A stretch of DNA of 39,752 bases from an uncultured Desulfobulbaceae bacterium (lineage in GTDB: Bacteria > Desulfobacterota > Desulfobulbia > Desulfobulbales > BM004). Within the stretch, counting starts at the first letter, position 1; every line of letters starts with the position of its first letter. The DNA is taken from positions 1 through 39,752 of the forward strand of contig CALZHP010000020.1 in assembly GCA_945787325.1 (NCBI GenBank), in the 5' to 3' direction. Below the pieces are notes generated by a model. The model did not search any database. It saw only the letters and a program-made list of their open reading frames with translations, and had not been told where the DNA came from. A program made the position numbers and the translations under genes. Below are positions 25,402 through 34,859 of this stretch, piece by piece.

Positions 25402-26402
25402 AGGCCCTGCTGATCAATAACAACAGGGGTATGGCTCTCCTGATAACATTGCTGATCGTCAGTCTCATTATGGCTTTGACAATTCAGTTTAATAGGTCTA
25501 TGCGTTCAGACCTATATGCAGCAACAAACATGAAAGATTCTCTAAAGCTCAATTATGTCGCAAAGTCCGGTATAAACATTGCACGAGCACTTCTTGAATA
25601 TGATGGGGGTGAGAACAATATTGACACATTGCATGAGCTCTGGGCAAATAATTCATTGTGGGCTCAATTTTCCGAGTCTCTATTTGACGAAGGGAGTTTG
25701 GCAACATCGGTTATTGATCACTCAGGTAGAATCCAGCTAAATGCACTATTAAAAAGGCAAGCTGACGGTAAACAGGTACTGAATGATGAACAGGCAGGTC
25801 TTTTGAAACGACTTTTGACATCAGAAGATTTAGGACTTTCCCAAGAAGATGCAGAGCAGATTATTGATGCAGTAGCAGATTGGATGGATAGTGATGACGA
25901 AACCCGTGGCTTTGGTGGAGCTGAAAATTCATACTACATGTCTCTGGAAAAACCTTATGGTTGCAAAAACGGACCAATTGAATTTGCAGACGAACTGCTA
26001 ATGGTTAAAGGTTTTAGCCGGGAGCTATTGTTCGGTACAGAAGGAATAAGTGGAATAATCAACTATCTGACCCCATACGGGAATGATGGGAGGATTAATC
26101 TAAATACAGCTGATGAAGTTGTGCTGAAAGCTCTTTCTGAGCAGCTTGATCAGCGGGCAGTTGATGCTGTAATTGCTTACAGAGGAGACTGGCAGAATGA
26201 TCTGTCGAGTTCTTCTTGGTACAAAGAAGCCCCTGGTTTTCCTGGAGATGTAAGTATATCGCCCAGCCTTCTTACGACTAAAAGCGTTTTTTTTGAGATC
26301 GTTTCTTCAGGTAAAATGGAGCCAATGATACGAACTATAAGAAGCACAGTGAAAAGGGAAGAAGATAATAAAACTGAGCTTGTGTCTTGGCAAATAGAAT
26401 AG
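25398..26402 (+). CDS. gspK: T2SS minor pseudopilin GspK
   Basis: The 334-residue prepilin is the large tip subunit. The processing site is NNRGMALLITLLIVSLIMAL. Position +5 after the glycine is isoleucine rather than glutamate, as is usual for GspK. The long globular domain includes NALLKRQADGKQVLNDEQ, DAVADWMDSDDETRG and GRINLNTADEVVLKALSEQL, the helix-hairpin-like segment of the GspK family. It overlaps gspJ by four bases. A 102-base gap without a clear ribosome-binding site follows before gspL. Confidence 0.95.
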   Translation: MKALLINNNRGMALLITLLIVSLIMALTIQFNRSMRSDLYAATNMKDSLKLNYVAKSGINIARALLEYDGGENNIDTLHELWANNSLWAQFSESLFDEGSLATSVIDHSGRIQLNALLKRQADGKQVLNDEQAGLLKRLLTSEDLGLSQEDAEQIIDAVADWMDSDDETRGFGGAENSYYMSLEKPYGCKNGPIEFADELLMVKGFSRELLFGTEGISGIINYLTPYGNDGRINLNTADEVVLKALSEQLDQRAVDAVIAYRGDWQNDLSSSSWYKEAPGFPGDVSISPSLLTTKSVFFEIVSSGKMEPMIRTIRSTVKREEDNKTELVSWQIE

Positions 26403-26504
26403 TATTGTCCAATGGTTAGATGTGCCGAATGAAAAAATATTATTTCGTTCGTACGTCAAAAGTCAGCTCCATAAATTAATCATAATAATATGATGGTTCG
26501 CTAG

Positions 26505-28028
26505 ATGTTTGGGGAATATGTAGGTGTTGACATAAGTGAAGATTCCGTAGCAGCTGTGAGGGTAAAGCATGGTCTGCAGGGGGATCAGGTGATGGGCTGT
26601 GCTTCTGTCGAAATTGAAAAGGCAGGCGGCAAAGATGAAGCCCTGAGCCTTATAAGTGAAATGATAGGTACTGAAGATGCTGCCTTTAACAGTAGTGTAC
26701 CTGATGATCGTTTGTCCTACCGGAACATTAGTATGCCTTTCAGCGACGCAAAAAAGGTCAGGCAGACTCTGCCTTTTGAGCTCGAAACAATAATGGCAAG
26801 CCCCATTGAAGAATTTTTGATTGATTTTTCTGTTGTTAAAAGCCAATCCGATAAGACAGATGTCCTTTCCGCGGCTGTCAGGAGATCATACCTTTCTGAA
26901 CATCTTGCCTTACTGCAGGAGCATGGAATCGATCCTGAAGTGCTTGATGTTGGGAATGTACCGACGGTGTTGTGTCTCTTGAAAAATCAGGGCACCCCAG
27001 ACAATGGTCTCCATCTGCATATAAGCTATTCTAAATGCTCATTTATACTGTTTCTGAAAAGAAGGATTGTTCTAATCCGAAAAGTTACGTTTGATGGAAG
27101 TGCACTTAAGGAAATAATAGAAAAAATTGAGAGTGACCAGTCACCTGAAGAAAAAGATGAAGCAGCACTTACTGCTTCTCTGCAAGTTTTATGTAAAACG
27201 ATCCAGAATACTCTCATGGCGTTTGTTGATCAAACCGACAGAACCTTAAGACTGGAAAAGATTTTCCTGACCGGTAAAAGCTCTCTATATCCTGCCATGA
27301 CGGATATTTTAGGGGACCTGCTTGAAGTTCCAGTACTGACTATGGATTTATACAAAAGAACCGAGGTGCGTATGGACAGTGAGGTGCGCTATGGCTGGCG
27401 TCCAGAGCTCATGAATAACGCCCTTGCCCTCGCGCTCCGTGAAAAGAAGCAGGATGCAGGTTTCAATTTCAGAATAGGTGAATTTGCGTATAAGAAGCAA
27501 CTGTTCAAGTTTCAAAAGGAGTTAGGTACTGTCGGTATTTTTCTATCTGTCATTATTATTATGCTAATTGCCGATGCGGTTGTAGATTATTACTCACTTT
27601 CCAGCCGATATAAAAATCTGGATGGCAAGCTGAAAACAATTTTTACTGAGACATTTCCAGATGCAAAAAGAATTGTCGATCCGGTGCAGCAGATGCGAGC
27701 CAAGGTCAACGAACTGAAAGAAGGGGCAGGTTCCGTGCCTGGAATGAAGAATGACCAGAAAGCACTTGACATAATTGGAGAAATATCTGCGAGAATACCC
27801 CAGACATATGATGTTGTTGTAACAAATATGGTGATAGACCAAGAGGGTATTCAACTTAAAGGTACCGCAGATACATTCAACACTGTTGATAATATTATGA
27901 AAGGTTTGGAGGAGTCAGATTTTCTTGAAGGAGTAACAATTTCTTCTGCCAATCTGGACCGAACGGGGAAGCAGGTAATATTTGAAATTCGCTCCAAGAG
28001 ATCAATTAAACTCTCAACAGGAATATGA
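26505..28028 (+). CDS. gspL: T2SS assembly platform protein GspL (PilM-like plus PilN-like parts)
   Basis: The 507-residue protein links the GspE ATPase to the membrane platform. The cytoplasmic N-terminal part (about 1-330) has an actin-like PilM/GspL fold, opening with GEYVGVDISEDSVAAVRVKH and including MPFSDAKKVRQTLPFELE. One membrane segment is at about 340-362 (VGIFLSVIIIMLIADAVV). A periplasmic ferredoxin-like, PilN-type domain follows. The length is somewhat above the usual 400 or so. It overlaps gspM by four bases at its end. No strong ribosome-binding site is seen before the ATG. Confidence 0.9.
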   Translation: MFGEYVGVDISEDSVAAVRVKHGLQGDQVMGCASVEIEKAGGKDEALSLISEMIGTEDAAFNSSVPDDRLSYRNISMPFSDAKKVRQTLPFELETIMASPIEEFLIDFSVVKSQSDKTDVLSAAVRRSYLSEHLALLQEHGIDPEVLDVGNVPTVLCLLKNQGTPDNGLHLHISYSKCSFILFLKRRIVLIRKVTFDGSALKEIIEKIESDQSPEEKDEAALTASLQVLCKTIQNTLMAFVDQTDRTLRLEKIFLTGKSSLYPAMTDILGDLLEVPVLTMDLYKRTEVRMDSEVRYGWRPELMNNALALALREKKQDAGFNFRIGEFAYKKQLFKFQKELGTVGIFLSVIIIMLIADAVVDYYSLSSRYKNLDGKLKTIFTETFPDAKRIVDPVQQMRAKVNELKEGAGSVPGMKNDQKALDIIGEISARIPQTYDVVVTNMVIDQEGIQLKGTADTFNTVDNIMKGLEESDFLEGVTISSANLDRTGKQVIFEIRSKRSIKLSTGI

Positions 28029-28543
28029 AGATCAACAAGCGTGATAAATATCTGGTTATTGGTACCGCATGTTTTGTGGTGATAACGCTTGTAGTGCTGT
28101 TTGTTATTATGCCTTTTTTCGAAAACAGGAAGCGGTTGCAGCAGGGAATTATTGCCAGGGAGAACGGTATACGAGAACTCAATATGCTGCGTGCAGAATA
28201 TCAGTCTTACCAACAGGGGTCGCAAAGCCTGAAGCAGATTATAGCAGCAAGGGATAAGGGGTTTACCCTGTTTTCTTTTCTTGAAAAAGAAGCTGGCTCT
28301 GCAGCTGTAAAAAGTAATATTAAATACATGAAACCATCTGTTCTGTCTGGGAAAGGCCCTTACAGGGAAGCGCAGGTGGAAATGAAACTTGAAGGAATCA
28401 GCCTCAAACAATTTACTGAATATATGCAAAAAATTGAGTCGACTGAAAATGTTGTTAATATAAAAAGGATCTCAGTACAACCGGATAGGAAAAATGCCGG
28501 ATTTCTGGATGTAGTTATGCAGGTGATTACGTACCGTGAATAA
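28025..28543 (+). CDS. gspM: T2SS assembly platform protein GspM (PilO-like)
   Basis: The 172-residue bitopic protein has a short basic cytoplasmic tail (MKINKRDKY), one membrane segment at about 9-30 and a periplasmic coiled-coil (about 32-75). A PilO-like ferredoxin fold follows (VEMKLEGISLKQFTEYMQKIESTENVVNIKRISVQ). GspM pairs with GspL in the inner-membrane platform. The call rests on architecture and on its place straight after gspL with a 4-base overlap. Sequence identity in this family is low. Confidence 0.88.
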   Translation: MKINKRDKYLVIGTACFVVITLVVLFVIMPFFENRKRLQQGIIARENGIRELNMLRAEYQSYQQGSQSLKQIIAARDKGFTLFSFLEKEAGSAAVKSNIKYMKPSVLSGKGPYREAQVEMKLEGISLKQFTEYMQKIESTENVVNIKRISVQPDRKNAGFLDVVMQVITYRE

Positions 28544-28585
28544 ACGGATATGTATTTACCTGAATGAAGCACGGATATATAAGTA

Positions 28586-29491
28586 ATGGTCCGACAACAA
28601 AATACGAGCGGCAGGGCGGCCTGGTTTTGGTATGTTTTTTTTGCTGTAATAATAGCCCTTGTACTATTGTATGTTCGTTTTCCTGAAAAGGAAGTCAGGC
28701 TGTTTTTGGCCGAAAAAGTAGAGCAATTCGACCCTGATTTCGTTCTTGAGGCGGGGCGGATAAAACCATGGCCGCTGTTGGGTCTAAAAATAACTCCATG
28801 CAGTCTTGTGGCCAGAGAGAACCCGGAGCAGCGGGTGATTGATTTTGACAGTCTTATACTCAGCAAGAGATTGTTAACAATGTTTAAGAGTGAGAAAGTA
28901 TACGATTTCGGCGGTTCTCTTTACAGTGGCAAAGCATCAGGTTTTGTACAGATTGATGAAGAAAATGCCGGGCCCTTTAAAGCAGATTTGTATTTAAATG
29001 AGGTTGATCTTAATAAGTATAAATATATTTCTCTGTTGTTGGGTCGACAGCTCGAGGGAATTTTGAGCGGCGCTCTTGATGTAAAAGGTTCTAGGGAAGG
29101 CCTGATTGATGCTTCCGGCCAGGCAAATTTTGTAATTGGAGATGCCCTAATCAAATTGCGGGAGCCGGTTTTTGGCGTAGAAACAGTGGAAATGCAGAAC
29201 GTTACTATAGATGCTGATCTTGGTAACCGGAGGATTAATACATCAGTAGAAGTGTTAAGTAATGATTTCAAGGGCTCTTTGAGCGGGCTAATACGACTTC
29301 ACACTAATATTGAAAGAAGCAGACTTGACCTAAAGGGAACAATTGAACCTTATGCGGCTTTTTACCAGAGTAACCCCAAAGCTCGGGATGCTTTTGAACT
29401 GCTTAGTAGTCGCATGAGGAATGGCAGGTTGTCTTTTGCAATATATGGTACTCTGAAGGAACCTAGATTCAGGCTATCTGCTTATAACTAA
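28586..29491 (+). CDS. gspN: T2SS protein GspN
   Basis: The 301-residue protein has an N-terminal membrane anchor (about 12-30, WFWYVFFAVIIALVLLYV), then a beta-rich periplasmic domain. That domain includes GSLYSGKASGFVQ, LLLGRQLEGILSGALDVKG and GTLKEPRFRLSAYN, a pattern shared by GspN and AsmA-like proteins. GspN is an accessory T2SS component found in only some systems, and its exact role is unclear. It lies between gspM and gspC. About 220 bases without a clear gene follow. Confidence 0.85.
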   Translation: MVRQQNTSGRAAWFWYVFFAVIIALVLLYVRFPEKEVRLFLAEKVEQFDPDFVLEAGRIKPWPLLGLKITPCSLVARENPEQRVIDFDSLILSKRLLTMFKSEKVYDFGGSLYSGKASGFVQIDEENAGPFKADLYLNEVDLNKYKYISLLLGRQLEGILSGALDVKGSREGLIDASGQANFVIGDALIKLREPVFGVETVEMQNVTIDADLGNRRINTSVEVLSNDFKGSLSGLIRLHTNIERSRLDLKGTIEPYAAFYQSNPKARDAFELLSSRMRNGRLSFAIYGTLKEPRFRLSAYN

Positions 29492-29711
29492 ATTATTTCA
29501 ATTGGATTATTAATAAAAAAAGACATGAGATAATTGGAGAGTATTTTTCCTTTTCAGCATGTAGGTATTTATGCTCTCTTTGTTTTTTTCCTTATTGGAG
29601 TGAAAAGTTTATCTCAGAAGTCAAGAATAAGAGTAAGCAGAAAAGCAAACTCAGCGAGAAAGAAGACAAAAGCAATGAAATTGTTTTTCACATATTAAGA
29701 GAAAGAATTTA
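29492..29711. other. 220-base gap between gspN and gspC
   Basis: There is no confident gene. On plus, a frame stays open for 74 codons (29488 to the stop at 29709-29711) but has no ATG, GTG or TTG. A second short frame, GTG 29600 to TAA 29698 (32 residues, 11 of them lysine or arginine), has GGAG just before it but overlaps the other frame. Neither looks convincing. A separate promoter for gspC-D-E could lie here. Confidence 0.35.
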
Positions 29712-30554
29712 ATGCCAAAACAATTAAACATATTTATTAACCTGTTAGCAATGTTTGTAATTGCAATTATAGGGGTTGATATTTTCTACAGAGTGGTCCG
29801 AGTACAATTCAAGGATGTTGATATTCATCCTGTTGAAAGCAGTCAGGTTCCGATTGCAATACAAGCGCCTCAAAAGGAAGCAAATACCCGCAGGATAATT
29901 CAGGAAAGGAATATATTCAGCGCAACAGGAACTCAGGACTCTGTTGATGATATTGGCAGGGTTGAATATCTTGAACAAACAAACCTGAAACTTGTTCTTC
30001 TTGGGACGATCACGGGTGATGAAGACAGTGGACGGGCTATCATTAGTGATGAAAAAACAAGAGCACAAAACCTTTACAGAGTTGGGGACAACATTCAAGG
30101 GTCCGTTATTAAAAAGATACACCGTGGAGCAATAGTCCTTAGAGTTGACGGTCGTGATGAAGTTCTGCGCATGGAAGAACCGTCAAGTGGAACTTCAGCA
30201 AAAAGCAAAGTAGTTTCTCAAGCTACGCAAACTGCATCAAATTATACTCTAGAACGGAGAGATATCAACAAATCCCTTGAAGATGTTAATGCTCTTATGA
30301 GCCAGGTGCGGGTACGGCCATATTTCAGGAATGGAAAGGCGAGCGGTCTTATTGTCAGCCAGATAAAGTCTGGTTCAATTTTTGCGGAGCTCGGCTTGAC
30401 CAATGGTGATATAATTCAGGGAATTAATGGCAGGGACATCAGGAATACGGATGATGTTATTAATTTTTACCAGAGCCTGAAAAGTAGCCCCACTGTGGAT
30501 ATCCAGCTGACCAGAAAGGGCCAGCAGAAGAATATTACTTACAACATCAGGTAG
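29712..30554 (+). CDS. gspC: T2SS clamp protein GspC with PDZ domain
   Basis: The 280-residue bitopic protein connects the inner-membrane platform to the secretin. It has a short cytoplasmic tail and a membrane segment at about 8-25. The homology region (about 60-155, NIFSATG through LKLVLLGTITGDEDSGRAIISD to RVGDNIQGSVIKKIHRGAIVLRVDG) binds the secretin N0 domain. A C-terminal PDZ domain is at about 210-280 (GLIVSQIKSGSIFAELGLTNGDIIQGINGRDI). GspC proteins carry either a PDZ or a coiled-coil here, and this is the PDZ type thought to take part in substrate choice. It lies directly before gspD with a 5-base gap. Confidence 0.95.
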   Translation: MPKQLNIFINLLAMFVIAIIGVDIFYRVVRVQFKDVDIHPVESSQVPIAIQAPQKEANTRRIIQERNIFSATGTQDSVDDIGRVEYLEQTNLKLVLLGTITGDEDSGRAIISDEKTRAQNLYRVGDNIQGSVIKKIHRGAIVLRVDGRDEVLRMEEPSSGTSAKSKVVSQATQTASNYTLERRDINKSLEDVNALMSQVRVRPYFRNGKASGLIVSQIKSGSIFAELGLTNGDIIQGINGRDIRNTDDVINFYQSLKSSPTVDIQLTRKGQQKNITYNIR

Positions 30555-30559
30555 CCATT

Positions 30560-33043
30560 ATGAAGCGTGACATGCCAAGATATCTTGTCATATTATTGAG
30601 TGTATGTATATGTTTTCTTGTCGGTATCGGAGCTATTTCAAGCGCCCAGGAAACAGAGGGCAACAATCAGAAACAGGACTCCAGGTTTATTACCATCGAT
30701 TTCGACAATGTTGATATCGCTGTTTTTGTTAAATACATCAGCGAATTGACTGGCAAAAATTTTATTGTCGATAATGCTGTAAAGGGAAACGTTACAATTA
30801 TCTCGCCAACGAAGATATCTTCTGAGGAAGCATACAAGGTTTTTGAATCTGTTCTGGAGGTTAATGGATTTACTACGGTGCCATCCGGGAGTGTGATAAA
30901 GATTGTTCCTGCCGTGGAGGCACGTTCCAAGAATGTTGAGACTGGTTTTCATAAGTTTCCCGGCGAGTCGGCCGACAAGGTTGTAACCCAGCTTATTCCA
31001 CTTCAATATGCCAACCCTGATGAATTAAAGAAAGTGTTTGCCCCGCTTGTGTCAAAGACCAGTGTGGTGATTTCCTATCCGCCAACCGGTATGCTCATTG
31101 TCACTGATGTCCACTCAAATATTAAAAGGCTCCTTCGAATTATCAGGGAGATAGATGTCCCGGCGCTCAGTGAGGAAGTGACGGTAATGCAGTTGCAACA
31201 TGCTTCCGCAGTTGCAGTTTCCCAGTCGCTGGCGACAATATTTCAGGAAACCGGTGCGAGAAGCAGAAAGGCGGAGCCGGCCAGAGCTGGGGTAGCAATA
31301 AGCGACTCAGTAATCAAGATAATACCTGATGAAAGGACAAATGCCCTTATTATACTGGCAAACGATGCGGACCTCTCTAGGGTGATTCAGCTTGTTGAAT
31401 TGCTTGACAAAGAAGTCCCACGCGGCGCGGGAGACATTCAAGTATACTATCTGCAGCATGCCAATGCTGAAGAACTGGCCACAGTTTTATCGACATTGCC
31501 CACGCAGCAAGCTGGACAAGCGCAAGCTGGTAAGGCCCCTCTTCTTTCCAAAGATGTCCAGATTGTCGCAGATAAAGCAACCAATTCTCTTGTTATTACA
31601 GCCAAAAAAGCTGATTATCTTGTTGTTGAAGATGTCATAAAGAAACTTGATATACCCCGTCGTATGGTTTACATCGAAGCCCTTATCATGGAAGTCAACG
31701 TTGATAAGGAATTCAGGCTCGGTATAGAGTGGCAGGCCGTAAACAAGCTCGCAGGAGGAAGCTCAGGGGCTATAGGAGGTTTTAGCGGCAATTCTGATTT
31801 TACCAATCTTTCCGGTCTGCAGGCGCAGCCTCCAACTCTGCCGACGGGATTTTCTCTTGGAGTCGTAGGTGAGGTCATCAATGTTAACGGCGTATTTTTC
31901 CCATCCCTAGCCGCTATGTTGCAAGCTTTCCAAAATGATACCGATGTTGAGATAATAGCAACACCACAGATATTGACTACTGATAATGAAGAGGCGGAAA
32001 TCAAGGTTGGTGAGAATGTCCCTTATATTACCAGGGAAGAGCAGTCTTCCTCTGGGCTGAATTATAGCACATATGAATATAAAGACGTTGGTGTTACCCT
32101 TAAAATCACACCGCAGATCAACCAGGAGGACATCGTGCGGTTGAAGATATTCCAGGAGGTAATCAAGCTGGCCGAGAATACCGTGCAGTTCCGTCCTACC
32201 ACCCTACAGCGCTCAGCTGAAACAACGGTGATTATAAAGGATGAAAGCACTGTGGTAATTGGCGGTTTGATTGACGAGACATTAAACCAGGGCGTTTCAA
32301 AAATCCCGATTCTTGGTGATATACCTGTCCTGGGTGCGTTGTTCAGAGCAACTTCCAAAAAACGTGACAAAACGAACCTGTTTATATTTTTGACGCCCCA
32401 TATAATCAGAAATCCGGCGGAAGCTTCGGTTGTTTATGAGGAAAAGAAAAAGGAAGCCGAAAATATCAGCGAAGGATTCAAAGAAATATTGAATGAAAAG
32501 TATGATAAGAAAATCGATCCCGCTGAAGAGCAGGAGGTAGAGAAAAAATATCGTGATGAGAGCAAAATAGAGACTTCTAATGAACTATCTTATGATGCTA
32601 ATCTGAATTACCAGGGAAATAGCGATACCCAAGATTTTCAGGTACAGGCGATATCCGTCATGGACCGTCAGCAGAAAGCCAAGAAATGGACCCAGAAAAG
32701 TTATGAGTATTTAATGAAAAATGATTTTACTACAGCCATAAAAGCTGCATCAATTGCTATTGACTTGGATTCGAAACAAGTAAGTCCATATATTAACAGG
32801 GCCTGGGCATATAGTGAAACAGGTGTATATGACAAGGCCATTGAGGATTGTAATATTGCGCTGGCTCTTGATAGTGACAACGCTCTTGCTTACAACAACA
32901 AAGGGTTGGCCTATGAGAAGTCACAAAGGCCGCGGCTGGCTTTAACCGAATATAAGAAAGCCTGTGATTTGGGCCTGAATGAAGGGTGTGCCAACTATCG
33001 GGCGATTGTAGAATATAATAGTAAGCTATTGCAGAATGACTAA
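30560..33043 (+). CDS. gspD: T2SS secretin GspD with an added C-terminal TPR domain
   Basis: The 827-residue outer-membrane channel protein has a signal peptide (about 1-30). The N0 domain (FDNVDIAVFVKYISELTGKNF) and three N1-N3 repeats follow, then the secretin core at about 395-615. The core includes PYITREEQSSSGLNYSTYEYKDVGV and TVVIGGLIDETLNQGVSKIPILGDIPVLGALF, ending LFIFLTPHIIRNP. Beyond the core are a charged linker (about 620-700) and at least two TPR units at about 706-815 (NRAWAYSETGVYDKAIEDCNIALALD, NNKGLAYEKSQRPRLALTEYKKA). Typical GspD proteins are about 650-700 residues and end soon after the core. The extra TPR part could replace a pilotin-binding S-domain or dock a partner. 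It is translated right after gspC. Confidence 0.96.
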   Translation: MKRDMPRYLVILLSVCICFLVGIGAISSAQETEGNNQKQDSRFITIDFDNVDIAVFVKYISELTGKNFIVDNAVKGNVTIISPTKISSEEAYKVFESVLEVNGFTTVPSGSVIKIVPAVEARSKNVETGFHKFPGESADKVVTQLIPLQYANPDELKKVFAPLVSKTSVVISYPPTGMLIVTDVHSNIKRLLRIIREIDVPALSEEVTVMQLQHASAVAVSQSLATIFQETGARSRKAEPARAGVAISDSVIKIIPDERTNALIILANDADLSRVIQLVELLDKEVPRGAGDIQVYYLQHANAEELATVLSTLPTQQAGQAQAGKAPLLSKDVQIVADKATNSLVITAKKADYLVVEDVIKKLDIPRRMVYIEALIMEVNVDKEFRLGIEWQAVNKLAGGSSGAIGGFSGNSDFTNLSGLQAQPPTLPTGFSLGVVGEVINVNGVFFPSLAAMLQAFQNDTDVEIIATPQILTTDNEEAEIKVGENVPYITREEQSSSGLNYSTYEYKDVGVTLKITPQINQEDIVRLKIFQEVIKLAENTVQFRPTTLQRSAETTVIIKDESTVVIGGLIDETLNQGVSKIPILGDIPVLGALFRATSKKRDKTNLFIFLTPHIIRNPAEASVVYEEKKKEAENISEGFKEILNEKYDKKIDPAEEQEVEKKYRDESKIETSNELSYDANLNYQGNSDTQDFQVQAISVMDRQQKAKKWTQKSYEYLMKNDFTTAIKAASIAIDLDSKQVSPYINRAWAYSETGVYDKAIEDCNIALALDSDNALAYNNKGLAYEKSQRPRLALTEYKKACDLGLNEGCANYRAIVEYNSKLLQND

Positions 33044-33088
33044 GCATCACTTCCACTTGCATTTGTAATATCACTAGATGACCGCGTA

Positions 33089-34780
33089 ATGAAACCCATT
33101 GGCGAAATTGTATCGAAAACATGTGAGATTCCTGAAGAGGATCTTGGCAGGGCTCTTGCCATCCAGAAAGAACAGGGCGGTCGATTGGGGGAAATCCTTG
33201 TAGAGCAGAAAATTGTATTAGAAACTGAATTGCTAAAGGCACTGAGTATACAGTTTGACCTTGATTATGTTCCTTCACTGCCGCATGATATCAATCCGGA
33301 ATTCACCGAAAAAGTACCTATCCAGTTTTTGAAAAAGTACCGCATGGTACCGATCGAAACCGACAATGATGCATATATCGCGGTTAATGATCCCCTTCTT
33401 TTTCAAGCCCTTGACGATCTCAGCATGATCCTTGACTGGGATCACGACGGCATAAAGACCGTCGTGGCTCCGGCTTCTGCTATATTTGCCGCCATAAATT
33501 TCGCATATGATATCGGGCGGGATTCCGCCGAGCAGGTAATGCAGGATATGCACGATGAAGATCCGGAAATAATTATCTCTGAAATTGAAGATATTGGTGA
33601 CCTGCTCGACGATACCAGTGACGCCCCTGTCATAAAACTGGTTAACCTTATGTTCTCCCAGGCTATTAGGGCCGGGGCCAGTGATATTCATATCGAGCCC
33701 TTCCAGAAGAGGCTGAAAGTCCGCCAGCGGGTCGATGGTGTCCTTTACGACGTACTCACTCCGCCAAGCCATATCCATTCCGCGCTTGTCTCAAGAATCA
33801 AGATTATGGCCAAGCTTAATATTGCTGAGAAGCGCCTGCCCCAGGACGGGCGCACCGAAATCAAAGTTGCCGATAAGAATGTGGATGTCAGGGTATCGAC
33901 TATCCCTACTGCTTTTGGTGAAAGGGTGGTTCTCAGGCTGCTGGATAAGTCCAGCGTTCTGCTCAGTATGTCCGACCTAGGTATGCCCGAGGACAGATTC
34001 AAGGTTTTTGACGGCCTCATCCGCTCTGCACACGGCATAATTCTTGTTACTGGTCCCACCGGCAGCGGAAAAACAACAACCCTATACGCTGCTTTGTCAT
34101 CGATTAATAACGAAGACATCAACATAATTACCATCGAGGATCCAATCGAATACCGTCTAGATGGTGTAGGGCAGGTACAGGTAAATCCGAAAATTGATCT
34201 TACATTCGCCAACGGACTACGCTCGATTGTGCGCCAGGACCCCGATGTTATCCTGGTAGGCGAAATCAGGGATGAGGAAACAGCCCGCATAGCAATACAA
34301 TCTGCTCTCACCGGACACCTTGTATTTTCAACTCTTCACACTAACGATTCGGCAAGTTCCATTACCCGCTTGACAGACATGGGTGTGGAGTCCTTCCTGG
34401 TAACATCTTCCGTGCATGCAATACTTGCCCAACGGCTTGTCCGCATGCTGTGTAATTCATGTAAGGAGGCATATACGCCAGATATCGAATCGCTGCAGAG
34501 CATTGGCATGAATGATGAAATGACTGCTGGACATCAGTTGTATAGAGATAAAGGCTGTCCATCATGCCTCAATACCGGACACCATGGACGAAGGGGCATA
34601 TTCGAGCTCATGGTTTTCAATGATGATTTGAGAAGCCAGATCCTTAAATCGCAGGACGCTACCGCCATCAAGAACCTTGCTGTCGAACAGGGCATGATAA
34701 CACTTAGGCAGGATGGAGCACAGAAAGTACTCGACGGACTGACTACGATTGAGGAAGTTTACAGGGTGACGGAACAATAG
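33089..34780 (+). CDS. gspE: T2SS ATPase GspE
   Basis: The 563-residue cytoplasmic ATPase powers pseudopilus assembly. N-terminal N1/N2 domains (about 1-150) start with GEIVSKTCEIPEEDLGRALAIQKEQG, a PilB/GspE N-domain. The ATPase core has Walker A GPTGSGKT at 322-329, an Asp-box region with ITIEDPIEY, Walker B DVILVGEIRDEET with E392 and a His-box (TGHLVFSTLHTNDS). The zinc-binding motif is C455/C458 and C490/C493 (two CxxC pairs), as in GspE. The stop codon at 34778-34780 is followed two bases later by the inverted repeat of the four-helix-bundle cassette. No T2SS gene lies beyond it in the window. Confidence 0.97.
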   Translation: MKPIGEIVSKTCEIPEEDLGRALAIQKEQGGRLGEILVEQKIVLETELLKALSIQFDLDYVPSLPHDINPEFTEKVPIQFLKKYRMVPIETDNDAYIAVNDPLLFQALDDLSMILDWDHDGIKTVVAPASAIFAAINFAYDIGRDSAEQVMQDMHDEDPEIIISEIEDIGDLLDDTSDAPVIKLVNLMFSQAIRAGASDIHIEPFQKRLKVRQRVDGVLYDVLTPPSHIHSALVSRIKIMAKLNIAEKRLPQDGRTEIKVADKNVDVRVSTIPTAFGERVVLRLLDKSSVLLSMSDLGMPEDRFKVFDGLIRSAHGIILVTGPTGSGKTTTLYAALSSINNEDINIITIEDPIEYRLDGVGQVQVNPKIDLTFANGLRSIVRQDPDVILVGEIRDEETARIAIQSALTGHLVFSTLHTNDSASSITRLTDMGVESFLVTSSVHAILAQRLVRMLCNSCKEAYTPDIESLQSIGMNDEMTAGHQLYRDKGCPSCLNTGHHGRRGIFELMVFNDDLRSQILKSQDATAIKNLAVEQGMITLRQDGAQKVLDGLTTIEEVYRVTEQ

Positions 34781-34782
34781 AA

Positions 34783-34814
34783 ATTGAAAATTGAAGATTG
34801 TATATTGAAAATTG
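34783..34814 (+). repeat. left inverted repeat of the four-helix-bundle cassette
   Basis: The perfect part is ATTGAAAATTGAAGATTG at 34783-34800. It continues as a degenerate second copy of ATTGAARATTG to about 34814. It starts two bases after the gspE stop codon. Over 32 positions it matches the right repeat at about 28. Confidence 0.85.
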
Positions 34815-34859
34815 TAAATTGATAAAAAATGAAAAATCTTATGTAAATTTAGAGTCATC

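Noticed and set aside
29600-29698. Small basic open frame (GTG start, 32 residues) with GGAG upstream
   Set aside because: It is very short, overlaps another open frame, has biased AT-rich codons, and its GGAG overlaps the start itself, leaving no proper spacing.
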